A program made the translations under genes and the position numbers. Below, in pieces: positions 23,891 to 35,590 of a DNA stretch of 64,000 bases. The notes below the pieces were generated by a model. It worked only from the letters and a program-made list of their open reading frames with translations. It was not told the origin of the DNA and did not search any database. Source of the DNA: Ophiura sarsii. Taxonomy: Eukaryota > Echinodermata > Ophiuroidea > Amphilepidida > Ophiuridae. Every line of letters starts with the position of its first letter. Position 1 is the stretch's first letter. Location of the stretch: assembly GCA_035610835.1 (NCBI GenBank), contig CM069444.1, forward strand, positions 4,763,172 through 4,827,171. The letters run 5' to 3'.

Positions 23891-26800
23891 TTATAAATCT
23901 CTGATTTGCAGCTCAAACAATAATAAGCTGATTAGATGTGGGTGGTTCCCGTAACGGAACTTGCTGATAACTAATTTACCAACACTTATTATTTTATTTA
24001 TAGAATTGTTTATGTCTTCATCTTCTTTATTATAACCAAATAATACATCTGTAACTGATACTTTAATTAAACTATTGTGTCGTTGCGATACAATATTGTT
24101 GACTTCAGTCCATACACTTTTTATTTTCTTACAATAATAAAAGAAATGTTCAATATAATCTATTTCATTACACACGTCACATATAGTATCATGCTCTTTA
24201 CCTATTTTGTGGAGAAATATCTTCGTTGGGTAAATGTTACTAATTATTTTCCAGTTTAATGTCATGAGTCGTGGTTCCTTAATTTGCTTAATATGTTTGC
24301 CCCAAATTTCGCTCCACTCAAAATTGTTATACTCGAATTTTGTTTCCCAAAACAATTCGCAAATTGGTTTTGTATTTATTTTATCTATCATTGCATTTCG
24401 ATATATTTTTGTTGTACAAAGTTCTAATGAAGTGTTACCATTATTATACTTGAACGTTATACCATCCGATCTAGTACCTGTTCTTTCATTCTTCCACAAA
24501 GTAGGTATTGCTTGTTTTACAGCTATGTATTGTATACAAGCATTTGCTGGATGAACAAATCTGTCCTTTATTTCATCAAATGTATACATTTCCCCATCGT
24601 CTTTGAATAAGTCTGACACATAAACAAAACCTATTTTTATCCATCCCTTAAAGTTCAATGTATTACCTTTGCTCGTTATACAATCATTATTCCATATTAC
24701 TTGATTATCCCAGTTTTCTATTTCGTTTATAGTTTCAGTATTTTTGATTTTAAACCAAACTTTGATTAGGTTGTGGTAAAAGGATGGCATTTCTTTTAAA
24801 ATACCTTTTACGGCTTTATTCATAGTTTCAAAACTACAATTGCATTTGAAGATATTTAGGTCTAAGCATGTTTTTTTCAATAAAGAAATAGGAATATTTT
24901 TCCACGTGCTGATTTCTGAATCTGCGAGCTTTTTGATCCATGTCAATTTAAGCGAATCCAAAAAATGTGGTAAGTTGAGCATTTTCAGCCCACCTTTTTC
25001 ATATTCATTTATTAATGTTGTACGTTTAACTTTTTCTGATCCACCCCACACAAATTTAAAAAACATCCTATTTAAACGATTTACAAATTCAGAGGGTAAG
25101 TCAATTATTGAACCGATAAATGATAGCTTTGATGCTAAAAGGCTTTTTACTATCAGTACCTTGCCGACCATTGTAAGGTTTCTCATGGTCCAAGCTCTGA
25201 TAGATCGTTCTATCAATTCCATCTTTGACTCCCAATTTACAGATAACTCTTCTATTTTAGTACATGGGTTTACTACTACCCCTAGAATTTTTACATTATT
25301 ATTTGGTACACATTTCCAATTAATCCCCCCAATTTCTTTCGTTGATTCTCTGCAAGCACCAATCCAGACAGCGTCGCTCTTTAATTTATTAATATATAAG
25401 CCTGAAATTTGTGAAAATAGTTCGAATGTTTTTAGCACGTTTTTTATTGATTCCTCATCTTTAACAAATATAGTTGTGTCGTCCGCAAATTGCGTAATTT
25501 TTACTTCATTTTTGTCGTATTCGAGGAAGGGCAATTTTATGCCATGTATATATTTTGACTGTCTGATTTGGTTTGCCATTACCTCGGCTGCCACGACATA
25601 TAATAATGGGGACAAATTGCAACCTTGTCTTAGACCATTCATCTGTGCAAAAAAAGAAGACATATGTCCATTATGTAATACGCAACTGACAGTGTTATTA
25701 AATATAGTCTTAATCCAATTTATTATTTTTTCACCAAAGTTAAATAGTTTAAGGGAATACAATATGAAGTCCCTTTTAATCGTATCGAAAGCTTTTTTAA
25801 AATCAATACAGATCATAGCCCCCTTAATATTATTTGTTTCGGTGTATCTCAAAACATCTTCAATTAAACGTATGTTTAAGTTTGCACCCCGCTTTTCAAG
25901 GAAACCGTTTTGATCGGTATCAATGATCGTCGGAAGTACTTCACTTATTCTCAATGCAAGTGCTTTTGCCGCAATTTTGTAATCTATATTTAAAAGTGTT
26001 ATTGGCCTCCAATTGTCCAATTTGTTTCTTGGTAGTAATTTACCTTTATGTAATAAAGTAATAATCCCACGCTTGTGGGATGAAGAAAGCTCTCCATGTT
26101 CGTATGCCTCGTTGAACGAGTCTACGATCAATGTACCGACCAATTGCCAATGAACTTTGTAAAATTCTGCAGTAAGTCCATCACACCCCGGACTTTTGTT
26201 ATTTGACATTTTTTTAAGTGCAGTTAAACATTCTTCATTGTCAATCATACCTTCACATTTCATTCTATTTTCTTCAGATAACTTCGGTACATTAATATTT
26301 TTCATAAATTCATTAACATCATCTATATGGGTTATACTCTTTGTTTTGTACAGATCTTCATAGAAATCCACCTGCATTTTGATGAGGTCATCATCGTTTG
26401 TCACATTTACCCCCTCGCTATCTAGGAGGCTGGTTATTACCTTATTATTAACATTTCTTTTTTCAAGGTTCATAAAATATTTGGTACATTTTTCACCTTC
26501 TTGGGACCACTGAGCCTTACTTCTAATAATTAGCCCTTGCATATGATGATGGTAAAGTAGCTCATATTCTAATTTAGTCTTTTCGTACTCTTGTAAATAT
26601 TCAGTGTTATTTCGTTCTGTTACTATCTTATCGTACACCTTTTTCAGATTTTCTTCTAACTTTTTTAACCGTAAGTTGTTTTCTTTAGTACTCCCCTTTG
26701 AAAAATCTATAGAATATTTTCTAATTTTGTTTTTGCACAAATCCCACAATTGTCGTTTATTTAACATATCGCCATATTCGGATATGACTTCTGCAATGAG

Positions 26801-27538
26801 CATTTTTATACCATCATTATATTCAGAGTTTTCTAGTAAACTGTTGTTCAATTTCCAGTAGCCACAACCCTTTTCATTTTTATGTAGATCCAATTTCATT
26901 TCAATTGCCATATGATCTGACCCATACCCTGGAATTATCTCAATTCGTTCCACGTTATCTTCAAGAATATTTGGAATAAACCAGTAGTCTAATGTTGATT
27001 TTACCTGAGTTGATTTCCTACTCCATGTAAAACGTTTTTTGTTCCCGTTATTCTTACGCCATATATCCAAAAGATCTAGAGATGTGAAAAGTTCTTTAAT
27101 TTTGTTAGCGCATTCTGGTCTAAAGTGAGAGAGTCCACCTTTACCAATCATATCAATTTTTGGGTCGAGGACAGTATTAAAATCACCGCCCAGTAAGTTG
27201 TGACCGTTAATACCATATTTTAATATTGATTGTTTTAGAGATTCAAGGTAACTTTTACGGTCCTGAATATTGTTTGGAGCATATGCATTCCATACATTTA
27301 TTATTTCATCATTTATTTCTATTTTCACCGCTAATAACCTTCCCTCATTGTCTTTAAAAAGTTGTTCTGACTTTGTGATGTCACATTTCTGATTTATAAG
27401 TGTAAGAACCCCTTTACTTCTGTTGCTGCCATGGTTTCCGAAAATTCTCCCTCCCCATTCATTTCCCCACTCTTTGAGGTCGTTTTCACAACAATAAACC
27501 TCTTGTAATACTGCAATATCACATCTCATACGTTTCAA
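23891..27538 (-). CDS. LINE ORF2-type polyprotein: APE endonuclease and reverse transcriptase
   Basis: The frame has 1215 codons without a stop. Near the N-terminus are endonuclease motifs LQEVY (about residues 11-15), GGDFN (117-121) and SDH (207-209). Only the first part of the fold, with the catalytic Asn, is absent. The linker has the WSQEGEKCTKYFMNLEKRN segment of L1/Tx1-like elements. The RT follows, with SPGCDGLTAEFY, NWRPITLLN, GLRQGCNLSPLLY and the active-site FADD near residue 684. The C-terminal part has a Cys/His region (CDVCNEIDYIEHFFYYC). The first codon shown is TTG at the truncation point, not a true start. Assignment to the Tx1/L1 clade is by motif resemblance. Confidence 0.9.
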   Translation of the reverse strand: MKRMRCDIAVLQEVYCCENDLKEWGNEWGGRIFGNHGSNRSKGVLTLINQKCDITKSEQLFKDNEGRLLAVKIEINDEIINVWNAYAPNNIQDRKSYLESLKQSILKYGINGHNLLGGDFNTVLDPKIDMIGKGGLSHFRPECANKIKELFTSLDLLDIWRKNNGNKKRFTWSRKSTQVKSTLDYWFIPNILEDNVERIEIIPGYGSDHMAIEMKLDLHKNEKGCGYWKLNNSLLENSEYNDGIKMLIAEVISEYGDMLNKRQLWDLCKNKIRKYSIDFSKGSTKENNLRLKKLEENLKKVYDKIVTERNNTEYLQEYEKTKLEYELLYHHHMQGLIIRSKAQWSQEGEKCTKYFMNLEKRNVNNKVITSLLDSEGVNVTNDDDLIKMQVDFYEDLYKTKSITHIDDVNEFMKNINVPKLSEENRMKCEGMIDNEECLTALKKMSNNKSPGCDGLTAEFYKVHWQLVGTLIVDSFNEAYEHGELSSSHKRGIITLLHKGKLLPRNKLDNWRPITLLNIDYKIAAKALALRISEVLPTIIDTDQNGFLEKRGANLNIRLIEDVLRYTETNNIKGAMICIDFKKAFDTIKRDFILYSLKLFNFGEKIINWIKTIFNNTVSCVLHNGHMSSFFAQMNGLRQGCNLSPLLYVVAAEVMANQIRQSKYIHGIKLPFLEYDKNEVKITQFADDTTIFVKDEESIKNVLKTFELFSQISGLYINKLKSDAVWIGACRESTKEIGGINWKCVPNNNVKILGVVVNPCTKIEELSVNWESKMELIERSIRAWTMRNLTMVGKVLIVKSLLASKLSFIGSIIDLPSEFVNRLNRMFFKFVWGGSEKVKRTTLINEYEKGGLKMLNLPHFLDSLKLTWIKKLADSEISTWKNIPISLLKKTCLDLNIFKCNCSFETMNKAVKGILKEMPSFYHNLIKVWFKIKNTETINEIENWDNQVIWNNDCITSKGNTLNFKGWIKIGFVYVSDLFKDDGEMYTFDEIKDRFVHPANACIQYIAVKQAIPTLWKNERTGTRSDGITFKYNNGNTSLELCTTKIYRNAMIDKINTKPICELFWETKFEYNNFEWSEIWGKHIKQIKEPRLMTLNWKIISNIYPTKIFLHKIGKEHDTICDVCNEIDYIEHFFYYCKKIKSVWTEVNNIVSQRHNSLIKVSVTDVLFGYNKEDEDINNSINKIISVGKLVISKFRYGNHPHLISLLLFELQIRDL

Positions 27539-27541
27539 CCA

Positions 27542-27557
27542 ATATATACCCTATTAT
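27542..27557. repeat. Target-site duplication of the LINE (5' side)
   Basis: This is an exact copy of 22861-22876. Confidence 0.88.
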
Positions 27558-27578
27558 GCTGATACCAAATCTTAGTAT

Positions 27579-27735
27579 AGCATTGCAATTCTTGCCAGTT
27601 GACGTCATCAGTTCTGTGAACAAAAGCCATTTTCAAAGACCATAACATTACTAATGTTATACTTGATAGCATAGCATTGCAATTCTTGTCTATTTGACAG
27701 TGCTGTGAACAAAAGTCATTTTCAAAGACATACCA
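27579..27735. repeat. Tandem duplication (about 85 bp)
   Basis: AGCATTGCAATTCTTG and GTGAACAAAAG(C/T)CATTTTCAAAGA occur twice in order. Confidence 0.7.
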
Positions 27736-28122
27736 TTAATTTTACACTTGAATTTGTATGTCAATTAAAAGTGATATTTTAAAGCCTGGGCACAACAGGT
27801 TCTCAGGCATGACCAGAAATTGTAAATAAAGTACAAAGGGGTTTGTTTGTCAGCAGTTATGTGTTAAATTTTGTACGGTTGGTGTTTTCATAACTCACAC
27901 GCAATGTTAAAGGGGCCCTGAGAGATACATATTGGAGTGCGCCCTCATTTTTTCTGGAAATCAAGTTTTTTGCACCTATGTCATACTTATGTTGAAAACA
28001 AGCAGTAAATTAAGAATTATTTATACATAGTAACTGGCAGTTTCATGCAAACCAACCACACAGGGCGGTGGCAATCTTCAGAATGTATGTCAAACTTATA
28101 TACATACTTTTTACATACAGGC

Positions 28123-28580
28123 ATATCGAGGGTTTAGTGCAACAAAGCGCTATCTGCATTTTTCGCCAAAATGAGATTTTGGTATCAAAATGATCCGCAC
28201 AAGATCAGTGCGATATGATTCCTTATTACCTGAAAATCATGGTTTTAGAGTGAATTTAGAGTAAAAAAATAAACTGTCCGTTAACCTGACAGTTTATTTT
28301 CACTCGTAAACCATGATTTTGAAGTAATTAAGAATTGTATCGCCCTATAACTTGGAATATATTCATGATTTATGATTAGAAATGTAAATCTGCAAGTAAA
28401 TTTGCTTCCTATTTTTTTTCGAGGATTGAGGGCGTCTTCTGGAAAAGATCACATAATATACCTGTAACTTGTCAAAACCAGAAGAGGTGACAATGATGGG
28501 TACATACAAATCTTTAATTCACTTTTTCTCAAAATGGTCGAAATGCAGATAGCTCTTTGTTGCATTAAACCCTTGATATA
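28123..28580. mobile_element. Long-TIR element, ATCGAGGGTTTAGTGCAACA family
   Basis: Arms of about 40 bp start ATATCGAGGGTTTAGTGCAA and end in its imperfect complement CCCTTGATAT. Both contain CTATCTGCATTT. A shorter copy is at 34421-34625. No coding capacity is seen. Confidence 0.75.
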
Positions 28581-28584
28581 CTAA

Positions 28585-28962
28585 GGGAGTGTTCATAAAT
28601 ACCTTGGTGGGGGGGGGGGGGGGAGTGGAAAAAATGGAGGGGGGATCAGAAGGAAAAAAGTCCCCCAAAAGGGGGATCACAAACAAATTGGTACTTAATA
28701 GGGGGGGGGGAATCAACAAAAAAAAATGGCACTTCGCTTATGCAAAAAAGGCTCCACATTGTTTCCCCTCTTTGCGTGCCCGATAGAATCTAATAATACT
28801 CGATAACTTACAGGGGGGATCAAGAAAAAAAATCACCATTAAAGGGGGGATCAAGAAAAATATAAACGGTGTTGGGGGGGGGGGGGGGGGGTCAAGAAAG
28901 AAGAAAAAAATATCAGAGTTTCAAATATTTCCAACCCCCCACCAAAGTATTTATGAACACTC
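28585..28962. mobile_element. TIR element with G-run arms
   Basis: GAGTGTTCATAAATAC on the left faces GTATTTATGAACACTC on the right. Both are followed inward by TTGGTGGGG-type G runs. The left flank is TAA, suggestive of PIF/Harbinger, but the right flank is degraded. Confidence 0.7.
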
Positions 28963-29121
28963 TTTTTTACCTAAATTTGCAGTCTATCGTGTAAAATTTT
29001 CAAAATTTTGTCATTTCAAAATTATCAGCACCACTCACCACGTAATTGGCTTCAGCATAAATTCTATCTAGCGCCATCATTCAATCCTTTTCGCAAATTA
29101 CTACTCTTGAGGGTTCCATAT

Positions 29122-29564
29122 GTAGGGGAGATGCGGGAGAGTAGAGCCACCGGGAGAGTTGAGCCACCCCCTATAACTCGAAAAGTAGTAACTTACTAAA
29201 ATTTATATTTGCATATATTGTTTATATAGCATCAATACGACATTCTTAGTGTTAAATTCTACTGTCAGGTGTGCTCAGTATCAAAGATACCTAAACAAAA
29301 TCCTTTTTTTTCTCACTTTTGAGTGAAAAATAGAAAAATAAATGTTTTGTCTTTTTTCCCATAGCAAGACTTAGACTATAATGGCGGTAATTTGTTTATT
29401 GAAGGGGGATATATATGACCATTATATTAGAGAACTATTGTAAACTACCAAAAGTTCTACACCAGACAGGATTGGGTTATTTACAAAATGGTCACCATGA
29501 GAGTTGAGCCATTGGTCATGGGGAGAGTTGAGCATAGGGCAGGCGCGTAGCCAGCATTGTCATT

Positions 29565-29598
<34 letters not shown>

Positions 29599-30377
29599 AA
29601 CATCAATATCGTCCCTATTTGTAAGCATTTTCGTAAAAGGTTGCCCCAATTTTTTTTATAGTCACTTACCTTGTGAATATCACTTAAGTGGGGGGGGGGG
29701 GGGGGGGGGGGGGGGGTGAGGTCAACATTTTTTGCACAGTCCAAAAGAAATCGCACACTCTTTCTCCCTCCTCCCCCTTTCTCTTCTCTTTCTCCCTCTC
29801 CTTCCCCCTTCTTTCTCTCTCTTCTCCCCTTCTTCTCGTCCCCATTTTTTCGCTTCGCCGTCCCCATTTTAGGTGTCCGGGGGGGGGGGGGGGGGGGGGG
29901 GGGCAGTCTGCCCCACCTCCCCCCCCCCCCCCCCGCTGGCTACGCTACTGGCATAGGGAAAACATGTAGTAACATTTTGATTTTTGGACTAAAGGTGAAA
30001 AATGTATAATAAATGAGAGAAAATGTTATTTTGTGCCATGATAATAACAATTGAGCACCATATTTAAGGATTAATAAATCAAAAGTTGAAAAATATGACT
30101 GGTTTTTTTCACCAGCCATTGACTTATCATGCTGGCTCAACTCTCCTGAAATGGTGGCTCATCTCTCCCATATTGTAGGGAGAGTTGAGCCACTTTACCA
30201 TTTTTTTCAAACCTTTTATAAAAATAAGCCTTAACTGCTATCCCAACTGTTATTGTTTCACAACGAAAACAACACTAAAGTTTATCTTACACTATTTTTT
30301 TACAGGTTTGTACTTTTCTTCCGCATATGGTGACACAAAATATAAAAATTGGCTCAACTCTCCCGCATCTCCCCTAC
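29122..30377. mobile_element. TIR element, GTAGGGGAGATGCGGGAGAG family
   Basis: GTAGGGGAGATGCGGGAGAG and its exact complement form the ends. Inside, GAGAGTTGAGCCA recurs in both orientations toward each end. A hAT MITE is nested in it. No transposase is seen and no clear target duplication was found. Confidence 0.75.
29540..29950. mobile_element. Nested hAT MITE, CAGNRGCGTAGCCAG family
   Basis: The ends CAGGCGCGTAGCCAGC and GCTGGCTACGCTACTG are flanked by perfect 8-bp duplications gcataggg (29532-29539, 29951-29958). The interior holds long G and C runs and a pyrimidine tract. The same family is nested at 61835-62166. Confidence 0.88.
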
Positions 30378-30835
30378 CTTATTGCAATAATTCATTTTTT
30401 CCCAATTTCATTTTTCTTGGCAATCTCTCAGTGCCCCTTTAATAAGGCTACGGCAGTGTGGTGAATTCTTCCCTACTTCATTCTTCCATCATGCATGATT
30501 GGTGGATGGATAATAACAAGCATGTTTTACAGTTTACTTGCTAATGAAACCATGATCAGAAAAGGAAAGAACAAATTGAAAAAAAGGTATACAATTTTAC
30601 TGGGACTTGATGTGTCTTTTTATTAGTTTTATCATTATTTATTTACAAAAAGTGACAAATTTGGAAATTAATTGACTCGAACTTGATAAAAAGGTTGTTT
30701 TCCAGTTGTTAAGTCATTGACTTGTTTACAGTTTGTGAGTTTTATCCAAACTTCCAGTTCAAAGTTTGCAACCAAGATAAACCAGAGCCTTCCAACCTTT
30801 GATCTGATTAACACCAAAGACCAACACCTTTTCCA

Positions 30836-31309
30836 TTGGGCTATTCCATTTGGAATCCACACACCCCCATATGGATCTTCCTTAGAGGGAGTGTGAATTT
30901 CAATTGGGGTTTTTACCTGCATGGGTGAATCCAAGGCTCAAGATAACATTTTTTTTACCAGGAGCTACTTTTTTCCAAAGTAGCACCTGGATCATGGGAT
31001 TTATTGAGAACCCGGAGCTACTTTCAGTCTATTGGAAGCTAACTTTTTATTAAATTGTATTGTCAAATCGAAATTCGATGTTTTGGGCAAGCTTCCCGAT
31101 CGTCAACGGGTGCTGGTTTGGACAAAATATCAGCGCTCGGTTGTTTATTTTTCAGCATTACCGGGCGCTATGGCGGGAGGATCGAGGGGTAAAAATCGTC
31201 TAGCGCCCGCTTATCTTGAGCCTTGGGTGAATCCATTCGATCTGTGTGGAAGGTCATGTCTTCCATTGGACGTGTATGGATTTCAACTGATATGGAACAG
31301 CCCAATTCA
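30836..31309. mobile_element. Interrupted TIR element, TTGGGCTATTCCATTTGGAA family
   Basis: TTGGGCTATTCCATTTGGAA at the left is roughly complementary to TATGGAACAGCCCAATT at the right. It is split by the hAT element at 30932-31225. Confidence 0.6.
30932..31225. mobile_element. Nested hAT MITE (294 bp)
   Basis: CAAGGCTCAAGATAA and TTATCTTGAGCCTTG are perfect inverted ends, flanked by perfect 8-bp duplications ggtgaatc (30924-30931, 31226-31233). Confidence 0.88.
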
Positions 31310-33290
31310 TGAGATCCACCAAAAAAGGTGCGATTTGCAATGCAGAAATAAAATGAAAGTGTGGTAATATTTCTGCAATAGACAACTTGGAACTATCAAA
31401 GTTATACTACTAGTCATACTAGTCATTAGTCATACTACTTATACCAGGACTGCTCAAAAACGTGTTGTCCTGCGTTTAACTACTTGAAAGAGTGGAAATC
31501 CACTCTTTTACATTTAGAGAGTAGATTATTATAATTTCCGTGCATTTGTCTTCTTTTTTATTTTTTAAAAAATATTATTATTTTTCTTCCATGCGTCCTT
31601 CCGCGCGCCACTCTGACTGATGGAATGCGCCACAAGTGGCACGCGCGCCACCATTTGAGAAGGCCTGACTTATACTTTATAGCCTATACATTTGATCAAA
31701 GTATAGAGAAACCCAATTGCTGGCAGTTTTTGAGTTTGTTTACTTGATGAAAAAACTCGTGACTTCTAAGGCAATCTATCTTATCATTGTACAGCAAATT
31801 TACACATTCTTGACTTATCAACCTTTTAGATAATGTTGCACTGATAAATGACCAAAAATAGATCTGTTCGTGTGGATTCAAAAGTGCATGATAACTATGG
31901 TGGCAAAATGCAGTACCAAGTATATCCATCCCCCACCTGATCAAAATTTAGGCTATTACTTTAAATTTAATGCTAACGAAACATTAACATTGATTGACAC
32001 ATCATATCACCTATGTCTAGCCTTCTATATTAAGGTTGTTCCTATGGCTATTTTTTTATTTGATATTTTAATAGAGCTTGCTGAGCTCCACAATAATCTG
32101 AAATTTGAGATTGATCGAAGGTACGGTTTTCTAGATATGACAATTTTATTGTCAAAAAAACCCCACAATTTTAAGTCATTTTGAATTCTTTTGTTTTGTA
32201 TTGTTTTTTGGCCAACGGAGGGCAGTCTATTTTTCTTTGTTTTATATTGTTTTTTTGACTCCCTAGGTCAAATTTCTATAAAAAATTAGTTTTTGAAAAC
32301 TAAAACTATATTAGATTCCCGCAGCACAGGAATTAAGGAGAATGAAAATTAATTATGGAGTCTACACACCTTTACCTGCTTACCATGCAACTCATGCATG
32401 ATTATCTTGTAACAGATTATTGATCAACAGATATTGATCAACAGATTAAGTGTTTGTTGATCAAAAATCTTTCCTCCTGCTGAGAGATCTGGCATGTTCT
32501 TAACCATGGCCTAATCCCTACCAATTTAATGTTGATATTCCTGGAGATAATCCACCATCTATTATGTAGAGGCTTTAAGTATTGCAACAGTTAAAAGTTA
32601 TATCTATACTGAAGGGATAATCTATACAGCTATATGTAAATTATGCCTAATCTACCTCATACTTAGGGAGATCTCTAACAAGTAACAAGTTACAACACTT
32701 TTAGTAGAACCTGGTATTTTTAAGCAAATCCACGGAATGGCAATAACACACAGTATTGTTGGGTGGCTGATCAGAGATGCCAACTAATGAAACTAGAGAA
32801 AATCATGAAAAGGCACATGAATGTTGGATACAAAATTATAAAATGATCAGAAATTAATTAATGAAGCCTGGATTCAAGGACAAGAAAGTGAAAAGAGGAA
32901 TTTCTGCTTATTTAGAAAGCGAACATCATTCAGGAATGGCTTGATAAACCGACCATCCCATGGATTGGCTTCAAAAGTTGGGGCTTTACTAAAATAAGTG
33001 TATGTATAACATGATAATGCAATGGTTGATTATTAAAATTCTTCTTTTGAATGAAAGCCAAATTATAGGTCTTTAATAGTGCTACAATTGGTTTTGAATA
33101 TGCACGCATACTCTTTTTGTGCTGCCTTTGTGAAAAAAGTGCCCATTCTTTCTGACTCACCCTGTACGGATTGATGTTTTAAAAACACCGATCAGAGAAT
33201 TTATCAAGGTAAATACAAATCCTGGCCTAAATTGATATGATAATATTTACTGAAATCAAGTTGTGGTATTGTGGTAGTCATTTATCTTGA
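31310..33290. other. Intergenic DNA, no gene seen
   Basis: This is AT-rich sequence with no recognised exon and no element with clear ends. Confidence 0.5.
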
Positions 33291-33528
33291 CACTTTCCAC
33301 GCGGCTATTGGTTTTACAAAATACAAAACAGATTTTTCAGAAACCTTTCCCAAATGTCATGGTCTATCTCAGGTATTACTGAACTAATACTAGGCATGTG
33401 TGTACTTATTTCAATGCATTTCTCATGGTTATTCCAAATATGGTAATGAAATTAAATAATTTTGAAATTTTGAAACATTTTGTGTGATTTTGGAATGTCG
33501 TCTGCAGACGCCTGCCACATAGAAAGTG
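33291..33528. mobile_element. TTAA MITE, CACTTTCCA family
   Basis: The ends are CACTTTCCACGCGGC and AGAAAGTG, followed by TTAA (33529-33532). The left flank is TTGA. It is co-linear with 38589-38815. Confidence 0.8.
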
Positions 33529-33679
33529 TTAACCAAATAAAACACAAGTTTAAATGTTGAATAACAGCTTCCATGTAGAGCACTCGTTTGGTGCCCGTGC
33601 ATCCATAAACCACAAACTTACGCCAAAGTCAACCAACCATACACATTATTACCTATTTGGGCCATCAAATAAACACTAG

Positions 33680-34117
33680 GGGCCATATTCTTGTACATAT
33701 TTAAACACGGTTTTAAGCTAAACACGCGTTTGACTTTGACTTTAAACGCATCGTTTAACTAAACGCAATTCTCGAAAATTTGTTTAACTTAAACATGCGT
33801 CTTACTCACTGAAAAGTGTGTAACTTTAAACATGGGTGAGGCTAGTTTAACGCGAGTTCAACTAGACTAACACACCAACTGTATGCCTTGGCAAATACAT
33901 GTGCATTTGAGGAATTCGGTCGATATCTATTTTAACTCATTTGGGCCACAATAAATTGAATACATGTAAAGAGTGAAAGCATAGCCACTCTGGGGACGAG
34001 ATTTGCGGAGTTTAAAAGCAGGTTTTATTAAACACATAAACTCACGTTTAATTTAGACACAAGATTAGATAGTCACGGTTTTAAGCTAAAACTGTTTTTA
34101 GTACAAGAATAGGGCCC
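33680..34117. mobile_element. GGGCCRTATTC element with TAG duplication
   Basis: GGGCCATATTCTTGTAC faces GTACAAGAATAGGGCCC. TAG flanks both ends (33677-33679, 34118-34120). It is a full copy of the family at 11456-11939. Confidence 0.8.
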
Positions 34118-34420
34118 TAGATTCTCCAATATTTGGGTTTAGGCAAAAATACTGTCCATATTTGTTTAGGGGTGCTTTTTCACATAATTAATGCAATTAT
34201 TTATTTAGGGGTAGGGTGCTTGGATGTGCATGAGATCCCTTGGAATGACCACTGACTACCCCCCCCCCCCCCCCCCCCCCTCACACCCACACAATAAATA
34301 CTGGTTTTGTACACATATGATTTCATTATAGTATTAAACCACTGTTTATTTAGACGATAAGGCTTGTCAAAACAATTGATAAAGAGATAATTGATAAAGC
34401 AACCACATGACAACTTATAG

Positions 34421-34625
34421 ATCGAGGGTTTAGTGCGACAAAGGGCTATCTGCATTTCACCTATTGGTTTTGACAAGTTAAAAGAAATGCTATTCATACC
34501 TTTTTGATTAGGCGAATTTACTATTTTCTCATAATTAGGTTCCTGATCTTGTGCGAATCATTTTGATACCAAAATCTTATTTTGGCCAAAAATGCAGATA
34601 GCCCTTTGTTGCACTAAACCCTCGA
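34421..34625. mobile_element. Short copy of the ATCGAGGGTTTAGTGC element
   Basis: ATCGAGGGTTTAGTGCGACA and CACTAAACCCTCGAGAT are the ends. Relative to 28123-28580 the middle is deleted. Confidence 0.75.
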
Positions 34626-34780
34626 GATGTTCATGGCAATTTAAAAGTTACAATTATTAGAGTTCCCTCAGAACATCCTACTTATGTATCCAAAGTACAG
34701 CAGCATGAGAAAGAAGACTGCAATAATGGAAAGCCATCCATCTTGTTTTCAAAACCAAATTGAAGTTTACAACTGTTTAA

Positions 34781-34987
34781 CCCCCTGAGAACTACCGGCC
34801 GATTGGTCAGAAAGATGGATACATGATTTATTGCACCAATCAGAGACATTGTTTAAATAATTGTATCCCTGATAAAGATTGGGGTGAAATAGTTTAAAAG
34901 CTGTATCGTAATTGGTTATTCAAATGAGTATATCTTGTAATTAACCAATCAGAAGCGCTGTTAGATAGACAGGTAGACCCCAGGGGG
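34781..34987. mobile_element. TTAA MITE, CCCCCTGAG family
   Basis: The ends CCCCCTGAGAACTACC and CCCAGGGGG are flanked by TTAA (34777-34780, 34988-34991). Relatives are at 45833-46050 and 46283-46420. Confidence 0.8.
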
Positions 34988-35149
34988 TTAACACATTTAA
35001 GCATGATTTGTCAAGATGCTATGATCTTGTCAATGAGAATCAGTCAAAGTCCATTCAGTTTTGAAAAACTGTGAAGATGTAAAGAATAAAAGCAAGATAT
35101 TAGTGGTAACTTGGATGTCCAATAGGCAACATCTATTACTAAAATTGTG

Positions 35150-35590
35150 CTATAATTATAGTGGTGAATGAAAGTAGTTCACTATATTTTTTATAGTTTG
35201 TACCACTTTTGTTTCAATATTTTGTCCCTGATGAAGGTTGGTATATCCACTTGAAACGTCGGTCCATATTGTTTCTTTATATTTGTGTTGTTTTATTGCT
35301 TGTCCCAGTGCATTTCCATGTGGTATTGTTTCAGTGCACAGCAATTCTCGTTGCTTGCCAAGGTATTTTCCCTGTTTTATCGCGTTATTCTCCCTTGTTA
35401 TTCATTGTTTCCCCACACCAGGTTGGTTGGCATATCTTGCTTTTATTCTTTACATTTCACATTTTCAAGATATCCTCTTGATCAGTTCTCTGATCCTTTG
35501 TGTGTTTTGTTCCTGTTTCCTTGGATTCATCTTTTTACATTTTATACTGTGAAGATGTTAATAAACTGTTCTCATGTTGCTTCTACAGTA
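35150..35590 (+). repeat. Retroelement-like 3' segment with CTGATGA...GAAAC core
   Basis: CTGATGA (35228-35234) and GAAAC (35252-35256) bracket a small bulged hairpin (AAG...TGG / CCA...CTT). This resembles the hammerhead-type motif known in Penelope-like retroelement repeats. A T-rich stretch ending in a CAATAAAC-like word follows. No continuous coding region is credible. Confidence 0.35.

Larger units (their letters stand above)
22877..27541 (-). mobile_element. 5'-truncated Tx1/L1-like LINE with poly(A) and 16-bp TSD
   Basis: On the - strand the element runs from 27541 to a terminal A tract (T run 22877-22887 on +). It is bounded by a perfect 16-bp duplication, the mark of target-primed reverse transcription. 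The open frame begins inside the endonuclease domain, so the 5' UTR, any ORF1 and the endonuclease N-terminus are missing. The uninterrupted frame and perfect duplication indicate a young insertion that could not move again by itself. Confidence 0.9.

Noticed and set aside
24840..25913. Long open frame on + strand within the LINE
   Set aside because: It is the antisense of the reverse transcriptase region and has no recognisable domain.
27536..27538. True start codon of the LINE protein
   Set aside because: The frame simply opens at the truncation point with TTG; the endonuclease N-terminus is missing.
29480..29970. Glycine- or proline-rich proteins
   Set aside because: They are translations of long G/C runs inside a hAT MITE.
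30668..30934. Open frame of 88 codons on - strand
   Set aside because: It overlaps the arm of a TIR element with matching inverted sequence at 31240-31309 and has no domain.
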